Positions 1-8,265 of a stretch of DNA of 64,000 bases are shown one piece after another (within the stretch, counting starts at the first letter, position 1; each line of letters begins with the position of its first letter). The stretch covers positions 1 to 64,000 of the forward strand of contig NZ_BBYK01000071.1 of assembly GCF_001570365.1 (NCBI RefSeq), in the 5' to 3' direction. The position numbers and the translations under genes are program-made. The notes below the pieces were generated by a model. It had not been told where the DNA came from, did no database searches, and saw only the letters and a list, made by a program, of their open reading frames with translations. This DNA is from Microtetraspora fusca (GTDB taxonomy: Bacteria; Actinomycetota; Actinomycetes; Streptosporangiales; Streptosporangiaceae).

Positions 1-579
1 CTGGCCCTGAGAGCTGGTTGCTGCTGGCGGCACTGGTGCGTAGTCGGCGGTGCCTCTGCGCGGTATGTGGCTCCTCGGACGGTTGTGGAGTTGGCCCGGG
101 TGCGGCGGGGGAGGTTGGCGCGGAGGCGGGGGTTGTGGAGGCCGGCGTAGGACCGTGCCATGTACCACCGCGCCTGCGACGGCCGCGGGAGCGGCATCAC
201 CAGAGCGCAACTATCACGGCCGGCCGGAGCAGCCCCCGCCGCAGCGCCTACGGACCTCAGCCCTGCGTACCGCCTTCGGACCTTAGCCATGCGCACCACG
301 GACGGGCATAGCCCTGCGGAGTGCTCAGAAGGCTCAGCCACGGCAGCTCCTATGGCCGCAGGCATGGCAGCATCTGTGGGGCTGGCTCTGCGCACCGCCT
401 ACGGGCTTCAGCCCTGGGGAGCGTCTACGGGCCTTAGCCGTATGAGAGCAGGTTGCGGACTTGGCCCATATGGAGCAAGGACTTCGCTGGTGTGGGCACG
501 ACGATTGCCACGGCCGGCCGTGACAGCAGGGTGAGGGGCTGTCCGGCTGGTTCTGTCACAGATGCGGCCTACGAGGGGG
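1..579. other. Non-coding stretch with degenerate repeats
   Basis: No convincing gene lies here; the open frames have compositions unlike their neighbours and no recognisable domain. Two clusters of a degenerate unit of about 26 bp, resembling cgcctacggaccttagccctg, lie at about 245-325 and 394-475. Their spelling varies from copy to copy. A perfect 14-bp palindrome, cacggccggccgtg, sits at 509-522. The stretch follows the stop codon of the leftward Lrp gene, so it may be decayed sequence or a dispersed repeat. What preceded it lies outside the window. Confidence 0.5.
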
Positions 580-1044
580 TCACGGTGACACGGCGGCGGT
601 GAGCAAGGGGGTGATGCGGTACGGGATCTGGGTGGAGAGGGCGATCGTCGTGTCCGTGCGCTGGACGGCGGGCGAGGCGAGGATGCGGGCGATGATCTCC
701 TGGAGGTGCGGCGTGTTACGGGCGACCACCCGGCAGAGGAGGTCGGCCTGGCCGCTCGTGCCGTACACCTCGAGGATTTCGGGGATCACGTCGAGTGCCT
801 CGACGGCTTCGGAGAGCTTGCCCTGGGCGATCTGGAGCTGCGCGAAGGCGAGGATCGGATAGCCGATCTCCTCGGTCATCACGGTTGGCCCGAAGTCGCC
901 GATCACGCCCCGGGCGGTGAGCTTCTCCAGGCGGGCCTGGACCGTGCCGCGGGCGACGCCGAGGAGGCGGGCGAGCTCGGTCAGACCGATCCTCGGGTTG
1001 TCACGCATCGTGATCAAGAGCTTGCTGTCCAGCGTGTCGAGCAT
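580..1044 (-). CDS. Lrp/AsnC family transcriptional regulator
   Basis: A DNA-binding regulator of the feast/famine family, about 154 residues, the normal length. The N-terminal winged helix-turn-helix is visible as LDSKLLITMRDNPRIGLTEL followed by LLGVARGTVQARLEKL. The C-terminal RAM/AsnC effector domain holds the GTSGQADLLCRVVA strand-loop. A longer frame reaches 1086, but the family's usual beginning, MLDTLDSKLL, starts at 1044, so that start is used. It is divergent from phhA with about 130 bp between them. This suggests, by analogy with Lrp-type control of aromatic amino acid catabolism, that it controls phenylalanine hydroxylase. That role is inferred. Confidence 0.9.
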   Translation of the reverse strand: MLDTLDSKLLITMRDNPRIGLTELARLLGVARGTVQARLEKLTARGVIGDFGPTVMTEEIGYPILAFAQLQIAQGKLSEAVEALDVIPEILEVYGTSGQADLLCRVVARNTPHLQEIIARILASPAVQRTDTTIALSTQIPYRITPLLTAAVSP

Positions 1045-1176
1045 GAAGTCGACGTTACGCCGAGACTGTGCGATTCGACCAGTCAAAAGCGGATAACGAT
1101 GGCGATATTGAACGGTTCGCGTACCTAGACTGGTCGCTCTTGCCAGCGGAAATCCGACTTGCTGTCATAAGGAAGT

Positions 1177-2061
1177 ATGTTCGAGGAAGCCCAATACTTC
1201 GCTCCCGTCGCCAAGCGGGAAGACGGCTCGGTCACCGTCGAGTTGGCGTCCAACCACCCCGGATTCGCCGACGAGGTCTACCGCGAGCGGCGCAACGCCA
1301 TCGCTGCCCTGGCGCTCAACTATCAGCTGGGCGATCCCGTCCCACACGCGGAGTACACCGAGGAAGAGCATCAGGTGTGGGCTCTGGTGTCACGGGAACT
1401 GGCGGTCAAACACCAGCGCTACGCGATCAGGGAGTTCCTGGATGCGGGGGAACGGCTGGGGTTGCCGAAGGATCACATCCCCCAGCTTCAGGAGGTCAGT
1501 GATCGCCTCTACCCGCTCACCGGGTTCCGCTACATCCCGGCGGCGGGTCTCGTCCCGCTACGGGAGTTCTACGGCGTGCTGGCGGACGGATACTTCCACT
1601 CGACCCAGTACATCCGGCACCATTCCGTCCCGTTCTACACTCCGGAACCGGACATCATCCACGAGGTGATAGGTCACGCGAACACGCTGGCCTCGGACCG
1701 GTTCGCGGAGCTGTACCGGCTCGCGGGAGGGGCGGCGCGGAGGGTGGAGAGCGAGGGCGCCCTCCAGTTCGTCTCGAAGGTCTTCTGGTTCACGCTGGAG
1801 TTCGGCGTGATGCGGGAGGCGTCGGAGCTCAAGGCGTACGGTGCGGGGATTCTCAGCTCGTACGGCGAGATCGAGGAGTTCAGGGGCATGGACATCCGGC
1901 CGCTCGATCTCAAGGCCATGGGGACGACCGAGTACGACATCACGAAATATCAGGACGTGTTGTTCGAGGCGATGTCGTTCGACCAGCTCGAAGACGTCGT
2001 GGGGTCCTTCTGGGCGACCTGCGACGACGACAGCATCGCGCGCATCGTCGCCGAGGGCTGA
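1177..2061 (+). CDS. phhA: Phenylalanine 4-monooxygenase
   Basis: Converts phenylalanine to tyrosine using tetrahydropterin, O2 and Fe(II), the first step of phenylalanine breakdown. The 294-residue protein is the bacterial catalytic-domain-only form. The iron-binding facial triad is visible: His162 and His167 in HEVIGH and Glu208 in WFTLEFG. The segment YIPAAGLVPLREFYGVLADG is typical of the family. The start follows a good ribosome site (aaggaagt ATG). A divergent Lrp gene lies upstream and is the likely regulator. No pterin-4a-carbinolamine dehydratase is nearby, so cofactor recycling must be encoded elsewhere. Confidence 0.95.
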   Translation: MFEEAQYFAPVAKREDGSVTVELASNHPGFADEVYRERRNAIAALALNYQLGDPVPHAEYTEEEHQVWALVSRELAVKHQRYAIREFLDAGERLGLPKDHIPQLQEVSDRLYPLTGFRYIPAAGLVPLREFYGVLADGYFHSTQYIRHHSVPFYTPEPDIIHEVIGHANTLASDRFAELYRLAGGAARRVESEGALQFVSKVFWFTLEFGVMREASELKAYGAGILSSYGEIEEFRGMDIRPLDLKAMGTTEYDITKYQDVLFEAMSFDQLEDVVGSFWATCDDDSIARIVAEG

Positions 2062-2092
2062 GCCACCGGAACAGCAGTCGACGCGCCGGAAC

Positions 2093-2247
2093 GGGCGCTC
2101 TGGAGCAGGCGTACTGGAACAAGCGCTCTGGAACAGGCGTACCGGAACGGGCGCACTAGAACAGGCGTACCGGAACGGGCGCACTAGAACAGGCGTACCG
2201 GAACAGGCGTACCGGAACAGGCGTACTGGAACAAGCGGACTAGGAAC
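2093..2247. repeat. 14-bp tandem repeat array, 11 units
   Basis: Eleven consecutive units of a 14-mer, with main spellings aggcgtaccggaac and gggcgcactagaac. The last unit is 15 bp. The two spellings alternate in the middle of the array (2135-2190) and then one repeats. The array lies just after the phhA stop and before the terminator hairpin, in a convergent gap. It translates openly on some frames but shows no sign of being a gene. It is a minisatellite-type array likely to vary in copy number between strains. Confidence 0.95.
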
Positions 2248-2276
2248 AGCGGCTGAGCCGTCGCGAGAAACGGAAA

Positions 2277-2318
2277 GCGGCTCCTCGGGCTCCGGCTGGG
2301 GCCGGTCCGAGGAGCCGC
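2277..2318. terminator. Bidirectional terminator hairpin
   Basis: A perfect 12-bp stem (gcggctcctcgg, 2277-2288, with ccgaggagccgc, 2307-2318) around an 18-bp loop. It lies between the convergent phhA and phosphodiester-glycosidase genes. There is no strong T-run, as is common in high-GC actinobacteria. Confidence 0.8.
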
Positions 2319-2347
2319 CGCGTCGTCGTCAGGGGCTCGTACGGGCC

Positions 2348-3823
2348 TTACTCGGGCACGACGAGCAGGGCGTCGCCGACGCCGCGCTCGACGCCGTCCG
2401 ACGGGTGGTTGACGACCTTGTTGCCGATGACCATGGCGCTCGAACCGCCGCCGTCCAGGTTGATCGCGTCGCGGGCGCCCAGCCAGCGCATGATCTGCGC
2501 CGCCTCGATGAAGGACGCGCCGACGGTCTTGCCCGGGTCCCGGCCGTCGACCACGGCGAGGATCAGCTTCCCGGACGTGGTCACTCCGGCGAGGGTGCGG
2601 GGGTGGCGGCGCAGGATCATGTTGACGTTGGCCATGCCGTCCCGGTTCGCGGTGATCGCGGTCTGGCCACCGCGGACCAGGCCGATCGCGCCGGCGATGA
2701 TGCTGGTGTCCGGGGTGAGCGGGATCGTCCTCTTGGTCCGCAGGTCGGTGACGGTGGTCGCCACCTGGACGGTGGCGCCCTCCTCGGCGTACTCCCACAG
2801 CCAGTCGGCGGCGGCGCCGACGCCGTGCAGGACGCGGGTGCCGCGCATGACGGCGGCGCCGGGGGAGCGCACCGCGATGACCTTGCCCGAGGTGTCGAGC
2901 ACGACTTCGGTGCCGTCGTCCTTGGGGGTCTTGGCACCGAACTCCTCGGTGTACATGACCAGTTCGTCGGGCTTGGCGACCCGGTTCACTCCCGCGACGA
3001 CGGCCTTGGCGCCGCCGGCGGTCGCGACGACGCTGGAGGAGAGCTCGGTGATGTGAGCCGTACGGCCCTTCAGGACGATGCCGATGCGGCCGGCAACGGC
3101 CTCGCTGAGCAGCTTCCCGTTGACGACGGAGAGGCCGGTCGGGTCGCCGCGAAGGTTCTTGAGGGTGTGGATGTCGAAGAACCCGCCGTTGACGGCGATC
3201 TTGGCGCCGGCGGCCTTGGCCATCGAGGACACCGTCTCACGCTTGGCGACGCTGACGCCGAGGGAGGACCGGAACGAGCCGCGGAAGGTGCGCGGGTCGA
3301 TCGTGACCACCCGCATCGACCAGGGGCCGGTGGTCTGGAAGCCGTCGTCGCCGGTGAAGTCGACCTTGGAGCTGATGCCGGCCTTCTTCAGCTCCTTCAC
3401 GACCTTGGCGGCCTCGTCCTTGTCCTTGAGGGACCAGGAGCCGACGCGGACCGACCAGAAGTCGGCGGCGGGGAAGTCGGCGACGGCGGGCCGGGTGAAC
3501 TTCACGACGACGGGCGTCATCCCGGCGTCCTGGACGGCGAGCGCCTGGGCCTGCGCGGTCGCTTCGGACATGAAGTCCTTGCCCCCGGCGATGATGCTGA
3601 CCGTGTAGCCGTCAGTGGAGGTGCCGTGCTTCACGGTGAAGTAGTCGATGCCGGGGCCGAGGGACTTGTGCGCCGACTTGGGGACGCCGGGCTGGCCCAG
3701 GGGGAAGGCGGTCGTGGGCAGGCCGGTGACCGGAGCGGCGACGGCGCTGGACGTGGTCAGCCCGACAAGCGTCGGCATCCCGACGGCCAGGGCGGCGGCG
3801 CCGGCGATCAGGCGGCGTTTCAT
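2348..3823 (-). CDS. Secreted phosphodiester glycosidase (NAGPA domain)
   Basis: About 491 residues. The N-terminus is a Sec signal peptide (MKRRLIAGAAALAVG, ending near SSAVAAP). Next comes a region resembling a SPOR/Ig-like repeat (residues about 85-150). The C-terminal half is the phosphodiester glycosidase domain, with its hallmark boxes AVNGGFFD and INLDGGGSSAMVI. The family removes sugars linked through phosphodiesters. The bacterial substrate here is unknown, possibly cell-wall or exopolymer phosphodiesters. An upstream in-frame ATG at 3838 exists, but the sequence gggagag directly before the ATG at 3823 makes that the better start. The gene is monocistronic and convergent with phhA. 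Confidence 0.88.
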   Translation of the reverse strand: MKRRLIAGAAALAVGMPTLVGLTTSSAVAAPVTGLPTTAFPLGQPGVPKSAHKSLGPGIDYFTVKHGTSTDGYTVSIIAGGKDFMSEATAQAQALAVQDAGMTPVVVKFTRPAVADFPAADFWSVRVGSWSLKDKDEAAKVVKELKKAGISSKVDFTGDDGFQTTGPWSMRVVTIDPRTFRGSFRSSLGVSVAKRETVSSMAKAAGAKIAVNGGFFDIHTLKNLRGDPTGLSVVNGKLLSEAVAGRIGIVLKGRTAHITELSSSVVATAGGAKAVVAGVNRVAKPDELVMYTEEFGAKTPKDDGTEVVLDTSGKVIAVRSPGAAVMRGTRVLHGVGAAADWLWEYAEEGATVQVATTVTDLRTKRTIPLTPDTSIIAGAIGLVRGGQTAITANRDGMANVNMILRRHPRTLAGVTTSGKLILAVVDGRDPGKTVGASFIEAAQIMRWLGARDAINLDGGGSSAMVIGNKVVNHPSDGVERGVGDALLVVPE

Positions 3824-3979
3824 TGCGGTCTCTCCCATTCATGATCTGTGAAATGACCATGGTGGCGAGAAACGCAAAGCGACGGGAGTGAAAACCGGTA
3901 ATTATCGAAAAATGTGGCGAGATTCGCATCGGCCAAATTCCGACAATTGCGACACTTCCCCCTAAAGGGGGACTAAACG

Positions 3980-4210
3980 CTAAGGGCGCTGGGAGTCTAT
4001 CTCGCGGGCCCGCTGCATGAACTCCCGCGCCGAGTGTGCCTCGACGTAGACGAACGCGCCGTCCCGGCGGCGGGAGAGTCCCCAGTAGTGCGAGGTGGAC
4101 TTGCCCCACCAGATCGTCCATCGGGGGAAGCGGGCGGACAGGGCGCGGACCACGGTGTCCGGACTGATCTCAGGTTCGCTGGTCGTCTGCACCCATCGAG
4201 AAAACCACAT
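3980..4210 (-). CDS. Small conserved-looking hypothetical protein
   Basis: A 76-residue protein that I do not recognise as a named family. It is rich in Trp and Arg (RFPRWTIWWGKSTSHYWGL) and has the codon bias of a real gene. It has no signal peptide or membrane segment. The composition, a compact domain with several Trp residues and one Tyr-His-Tyr stretch, resembles the small uncharacterised proteins scattered through actinobacterial genomes. It stands alone between the phosphodiester glycosidase promoter and the cupin gene. Confidence 0.65.
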   Translation of the reverse strand: MWFSRWVQTTSEPEISPDTVVRALSARFPRWTIWWGKSTSHYWGLSRRRDGAFVYVEAHSAREFMQRAREIDSQRP

Positions 4211-4290
4211 CGCACCGTGCGCACATCCCTACGGAACGTGGCCGGTGCGATAGGTCTTACACCCGGGTGGGAAAACCGCTCCCGCCGGGG

Positions 4291-4638
4291 TCAGGATCGG
4301 GAGTGGTAGACCTTCCGGAGCGTCTCGTGGACCGTCCAGGTCGTCTTGGCCCCCTCGGCGAGCAGGCAGACGTCGCCGGGGCCGACCTCGGTGGTCGCCC
4401 CGCCCTCGACCTCGATCGTGGCGCGGCCGGTGAGCACGACGAAGATCTCGTCGGCCTCGACGTCGGTGACCACGCCCGGCGTGATCTCCCACACGCCGCG
4501 ACCCGGGCTGAGCTGCGCCAGCGCCACGCGCGGGTTCCCGGAGACGATCTGGCCCGGGTCCAGTTCGTACGGCTCCAGCTCCACGTCGGCGACGGGGAAG
4601 GCGATGGCCCCGGCGGTGGCCAGGTTGTCAGAAATCAT
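4291..4638 (-). CDS. Cupin-domain protein
   Basis: A 115-residue single-domain cupin. The second half carries the fold's signature: ADEIFVVLTGRATIEVEGG, then EVGPGDVCLLAEG, and a Trp-rich end (KTTWTVHETLRKVYH). Small cupins of this kind bind a metal or a ligand and act as isomerases, hydrolases or sensors; the substrate cannot be read here. It is the last gene of a leftward operon. Its ATG overlaps the peptidase stop as ATGA (4635-4638), so translation is probably coupled to the P1 peptidase upstream. Confidence 0.85.
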   Translation of the reverse strand: MISDNLATAGAIAFPVADVELEPYELDPGQIVSGNPRVALAQLSPGRGVWEITPGVVTDVEADEIFVVLTGRATIEVEGGATTEVGPGDVCLLAEGAKTTWTVHETLRKVYHSRS

Positions 4639-5693
4639 GTGGTCAGTACCTTTGCCAGAGTGGCCCCATCGAGGCCGGTAATGGTCAGATCGTCGGCCCC
4701 GGTCATGGTCTCGGCCGCGACCAGGGCGTTGACGATGGCCTCCTCGGTCGCCTCGATGACCGCGTAGAACAGCGGGTCGATGTGCTCGTCAGAGAGCACG
4801 GTCACCTGGTAGGTGCGTGGCGTGTTCGAGTCCAGGGCCGCCGAGGGGAGGTTTCTGTTGCCGGTGGAGAAGCACAGGAAGCCGTCGCCGCTGAAGTTCT
4901 CGCCGGCGCCACCGGTCCTGGCGACGCCGAGCCCGGCGCGCTGCGCGAGCCGCCTGCACTGGTGGGGGAGGAGCGGCGCGTCGGTCGCCACGATGCCGAT
5001 GATCGAACCGGCGCCCTCGTGCGCCACCGGCTCGGCGGGCAGTCGCGCGCCGACGTTGACCCCGTTGACCGTCAGACGGTCCCTCCTGCCGTGGTTGGCC
5101 TGGACGAGGACGCCGACCGTGTAGCCGTCCACGACCCGTGAGGCCGTACCGATGCCGCCCTTGAAGCCATGGCAGATCATGCCGGTCCCGCCGCCGACCG
5201 AGCCTTCGGCGACCGGGCCGTCGCCGGCCTCGCGGTACGCCTGGAGGACGTGCTCACGCCGGACGTGCTGGCCGCTGATGTCGTTGAGCCGGCCGTCCCA
5301 GGTCTCGGCCACGACCGGCAGGGACCACGCCTGCCTGCCGCTTTCGATCTCGAGCTCCACCAATGTGTCCCTGACCACACCCACCGATGCCGTGTTGGTC
5401 AGGCCGATCGGGGAGGTGAGCATCCCGAACTCCTCGAGGGACGCCGTTCCGGTGATCTCACCGCAGCCGTTGAGCCAGTGGAAGCCGCCGTACAGCGGCT
5501 CGTCGAAGGTCGAACCCTCGTGGGGGAGGATGACCGTCACTCCGGTGCGGATCGGGCCCTGACCGGTGACCCGGGGTCCCTCGCCGCTGATCAGTGTTGT
5601 GTGGCCGACACGCACTCCGGCGACGTCGGTGATGGCGTTGTGCGGTCCGGGCGTTCCCGTGCCGATGACGATGCCGTGCTCGCGAGCCCTCAA
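4635..5693 (-). CDS. P1 family peptidase (DmpA/L-aminopeptidase type)
   Basis: About 352 residues, the usual length for the self-processing DmpA/BapA-type aminopeptidases (Ntn-hydrolase-like, MEROPS S58). N-terminal NAITDVAGVRVGH and the processing box GFKGGIGTASR (about residues 176-186, after GSVGGGTGMICH) are diagnostic. C-terminal GGAGENFSGDGFLCFSTGN is also typical. Such enzymes release N-terminal residues from amides, D-esters or beta-peptides. A longer frame reaches 5750, but the best start is TTG at 5693, preceded by gggagg and overlapping the pucR stop as TTGA. It is translationally coupled with the PucR regulator and the cupin. Confidence 0.92.
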   Translation of the reverse strand: MRAREHGIVIGTGTPGPHNAITDVAGVRVGHTTLISGEGPRVTGQGPIRTGVTVILPHEGSTFDEPLYGGFHWLNGCGEITGTASLEEFGMLTSPIGLTNTASVGVVRDTLVELEIESGRQAWSLPVVAETWDGRLNDISGQHVRREHVLQAYREAGDGPVAEGSVGGGTGMICHGFKGGIGTASRVVDGYTVGVLVQANHGRRDRLTVNGVNVGARLPAEPVAHEGAGSIIGIVATDAPLLPHQCRRLAQRAGLGVARTGGAGENFSGDGFLCFSTGNRNLPSAALDSNTPRTYQVTVLSDEHIDPLFYAVIEATEEAIVNALVAAETMTGADDLTITGLDGATLAKVLTT

Positions 5694-7306
5694 CGGGCCT
5701 CCCTTCGGAAGGATTCCAAGGCAAGCAGTGCCACGTGAAGTGACAGGCACGATTCAACATCGTCCAGGTCGGTGTCCAGAACGCGTTCGAGGCGGCGCAG
5801 CCGGTCGTAGAACGCCGGCCGGGAGAGGTGGGCCTTCTGCGCGGCCACGGCCTTGTTGCGCCCGGCGTCCAGATAGATCCGCAGGATGCGGGTCAGGTCG
5901 CCGTTGCGCTGGGCGTCGTGGGCGAGCAGCGTGCCGAGCTCGCGCTCGGCGAAGGTCTGCAACCGGGAGTCGTCGCGCAGCAGGTGGAGCAGGCCGCGCA
6001 GCCGCAGGTCGGGCAGCCGGTAGAAGGCCCGCCCGTCGGGCTGGCGCACCGCCACGTCCGCCACCTGCTCGGCTTCGAGGAAGCTGCGCCGTACGTCCCT
6101 GATGGACTCGACCACGGAGCCCGCGGCGAGCACGAACGTGCCGGTGTAGGAGGTGCGCAGCCGGTCGGCGAGCGCGTTGAGCGCGGCCTCGGCCGTGAGG
6201 CGCGGAGGCAGGGGGAGCAGCAGGCCGACGTGGTTCTGGTCCAGCGTGCCGACCAGGGCGGGCAGCTTGGCGTCGCGGCACGCGGCCGCGCCCGCCTCGG
6301 CCAGCTCCCCGAGCTGGGCCTGCTCGCCCAGCGCCGTGTCGGTGGGGCCGGTGAGCCGGAAGACGGCGCTGACCAGCTTCCGCCCGGTGAGCGGCACGCC
6401 GACGGCGCGGGCCCGGGCGGCCGCCTCCTCCGGGTCGGCGTACGCGTGGGTCAGGATGCCGGTGATGATCGTGCCGTGGGCCTGGCGCTCCAGGGACTCC
6501 TGGTGGCGTTCGAGCAGGCGGCTGAGCGCCAGCGTGGTGGCGGCCCGCTCGGCGAGGACGATGTCGCGGGGGCTGGGCTCGCCGTCGCAGAGCAGGATCA
6601 GCCGGCCCCAGTCCTGTCCCCGGGCGCCGACCATGGTGATCAGCCAGCCCGAGGCCGCGTCGTACGCGGTGCGCTCGTCGGGGGAGACCGCGCGGGAGCG
6701 GGTCTCCCAGCTCGCCAGCAGCGTCCCCGTATCGCGGCCGGCGGTGTCGCAGGCGAGCACCTGGTGGGCGAGGTTCTCCAGCAGGACCGGGCGGCCGGAG
6801 AAACGGGCGACCTGGCCGAGCACCTCGGCCGGAGACGCGCCCTCGACCGACAGCTCGGTGAACACCTCGTGCAACTGCTCGGACGCCCGCAGCTCCTGGA
6901 GCTGGATGTCGATGATCCGGGCGTGCACCGACTCGGTGATCTGCACGAACGGCGTCTCGCGGGCCAGCACGATCAGGGGCAGGCCGTGTTCCTCCGCCGA
7001 CTTCACGACCAGGCGGGGCAGCTCGCGCACGAACTTGCGTCCGAGCTCGACCACGAGGCCGGAGGCGCCGACCGAGGCCAGGTCGGCGATGTAGTCGGCG
7101 AGCTTGTCGGGCTCGTCGGGCAGGGCGACGCCGGTGGTGAGCACCAGCTCACCGCCGCGGAGCATGGTGGCGATGTCGCTGATCTCGCCGACGTGGACCC
7201 AGCGCACGCGGGTGTCCAGCCGGTCCGCGCCGGCCACCACCCGTGGGTTGCCACGCCGGACGGCGTCGAGCGCGAGCACGTCGGCGACCGTCGGTAGCAT
7301 GCCCAT
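5690..7306 (-). CDS. PucR family transcriptional regulator
   Basis: About 538 residues. The N-terminal PucR domain (VADVLALDAVRRGNPRVVAG, then RWVHVGEISDIATMLRGGEL) precedes a GGDEF-like middle region. The C-terminal PucR helix-turn-helix is at RNKAVAAQKAHLSRPAFYDR. The family senses purine, amide or amino-acid-related metabolites. It is the first gene of the operon pucR-peptidase-cupin, so it probably regulates its own operon. The start could be ATG 7306 or the second ATG at 7300. The adjacent divergent gap toward 7382 is short, so the promoter must lie in about 70 bp. Confidence 0.9.
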   Translation of the reverse strand: MGMLPTVADVLALDAVRRGNPRVVAGADRLDTRVRWVHVGEISDIATMLRGGELVLTTGVALPDEPDKLADYIADLASVGASGLVVELGRKFVRELPRLVVKSAEEHGLPLIVLARETPFVQITESVHARIIDIQLQELRASEQLHEVFTELSVEGASPAEVLGQVARFSGRPVLLENLAHQVLACDTAGRDTGTLLASWETRSRAVSPDERTAYDAASGWLITMVGARGQDWGRLILLCDGEPSPRDIVLAERAATTLALSRLLERHQESLERQAHGTIITGILTHAYADPEEAAARARAVGVPLTGRKLVSAVFRLTGPTDTALGEQAQLGELAEAGAAACRDAKLPALVGTLDQNHVGLLLPLPPRLTAEAALNALADRLRTSYTGTFVLAAGSVVESIRDVRRSFLEAEQVADVAVRQPDGRAFYRLPDLRLRGLLHLLRDDSRLQTFAERELGTLLAHDAQRNGDLTRILRIYLDAGRNKAVAAQKAHLSRPAFYDRLRRLERVLDTDLDDVESCLSLHVALLALESFRREAR

Positions 7307-7381
7307 GAGGCTACCTGATCATTATGTAAGGCCGATGCGGGCCAGCCTGACAGGATGACGTGGCATCGGTCAGCGTCACCG

Positions 7382-8179
7382 CTACTGGGGGGCGGTCCCG
7401 GGCGCGTCCGGAGTGACTCGCTCCCCGCCGACCCGTGCCGTGCCGCCCTCGTCCGGGGTGGCGCCCGGCCGGGGCCGGCGCGCGTCGAGGCCGTCGAGCA
7501 GCGCGACCAGGCCGTAGTCGAAGGCGATCTGCCGAGCGGTCAGCGGGTCCAGGCCGCCGGAGGTGTAGTCCTTGTAGCGTTCGAGCAGGTCGGGGTGCCC
7601 GGCGGCCAGTCCCTCGATCATCGGGATCATCTCGTTCTGGGCCTCGCGCGCGGAGCCGCCCGAACGGCTGAGCATGCCGCGCCACGTCGCCTCCGGCACG
7701 GCGGCGCCCAGGGTGTACGCGATGACGGCTCCAACGGCGAAGTCGATGTCCATGCCCTGGAACCCGGCCTCCTTGCACGCCTTGACCAGCCGGTCCGACA
7801 TCGCCAGTGCGTTCGGCCCGATGCTCGGCAGCACTCCGATGAGCCCGACGCACCACGGGTGCGCGAGGACCGCCCCGCGCAGGCCCCACGCGACGGCCCC
7901 CGCGGTTTCGCGCCAGCTCGCCCCGGCGGGTGTGAGCACCTCGCGGTAGACGTCGTCCAAGGCGAGTTCGAGCAGTTCGTCCTTGTTGGCGACGTGCCAG
8001 TAGAGGCTGGTCGCCCCCGCGCCGAGCCGCGCGCCGAGCTTGCGCATGCTCAGCGCGTTGAGACCCTCCTCGTCGAGCAGTTCGAGGGCGGCGCGGACGA
8101 TCTGGTCGCGGCTGAGCCCTTGCTCGCGCCGCCCCTTGGGTTCCCGGGTCCAGACGGAGGTGAAGGGCTTCGCTGACAT
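7382..8179 (-). CDS. TetR family repressor of the adjacent DHA2 efflux pump
   Basis: About 265 residues. The helix-turn-helix is near the N-terminus (LSRDQIVRAALELLDEEG, then MRKLGARLGAGATSLYWHV). The long C-terminal ligand-binding domain is of the TetR_C (tetracycline-repressor-like) kind. An upstream frame extends to 8272, but the ATG at 8179 lies before the operator, whereas the longer frame would run through it. It is divergent from the MFS gene at 8266, with a perfect inverted repeat between them. It is very likely the local repressor of the pump. Confidence 0.9.
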   Translation of the reverse strand: MSAKPFTSVWTREPKGRREQGLSRDQIVRAALELLDEEGLNALSMRKLGARLGAGATSLYWHVANKDELLELALDDVYREVLTPAGASWRETAGAVAWGLRGAVLAHPWCVGLIGVLPSIGPNALAMSDRLVKACKEAGFQGMDIDFAVGAVIAYTLGAAVPEATWRGMLSRSGGSAREAQNEMIPMIEGLAAGHPDLLERYKDYTSGGLDPLTARQIAFDYGLVALLDGLDARRPRPGATPDEGGTARVGGERVTPDAPGTAPQ

Positions 8180-8197
8180 CGTCCCAGAATATAAAAC

Positions 8198-8254
8198 TCG
8201 CACGGCGTACGAGGTTTGTCGTACAGTGTGCGAGCCCAATCGCACACTGTACGA
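8198..8254. promoter_or_regulatory. TetR operator: perfect 15-bp inverted repeat plus a third half-site
   Basis: tcgtacagtgtgcga (8219-8233) and tcgcacactgtacga (8240-8254) are exact reverse complements separated by gcccaa. A third, imperfect copy, tcgcacggcgtacga (8198-8212, 12/15 identical to the right arm), lies next to them. The cluster fills the gap between the divergent TetR and DHA2 genes and ends 11 bp before the pump ATG. Confidence 0.92.
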
Positions 8255-8265
8255 GAGGAAGATCG

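Noticed and set aside
18-534. Three overlapping forward open frames at the left edge (97, 78 and 124 codons)
   Set aside because: No recognisable domain, unusual composition and degenerate repeats; GC-rich non-coding DNA readily stays open.
1841-3844. A 667-codon forward frame through phhA end, the 14-bp array and the phosphodiester-glycosidase gene
   Set aside because: It is antisense to a clear gene, and its composition is the high-GC shadow type.
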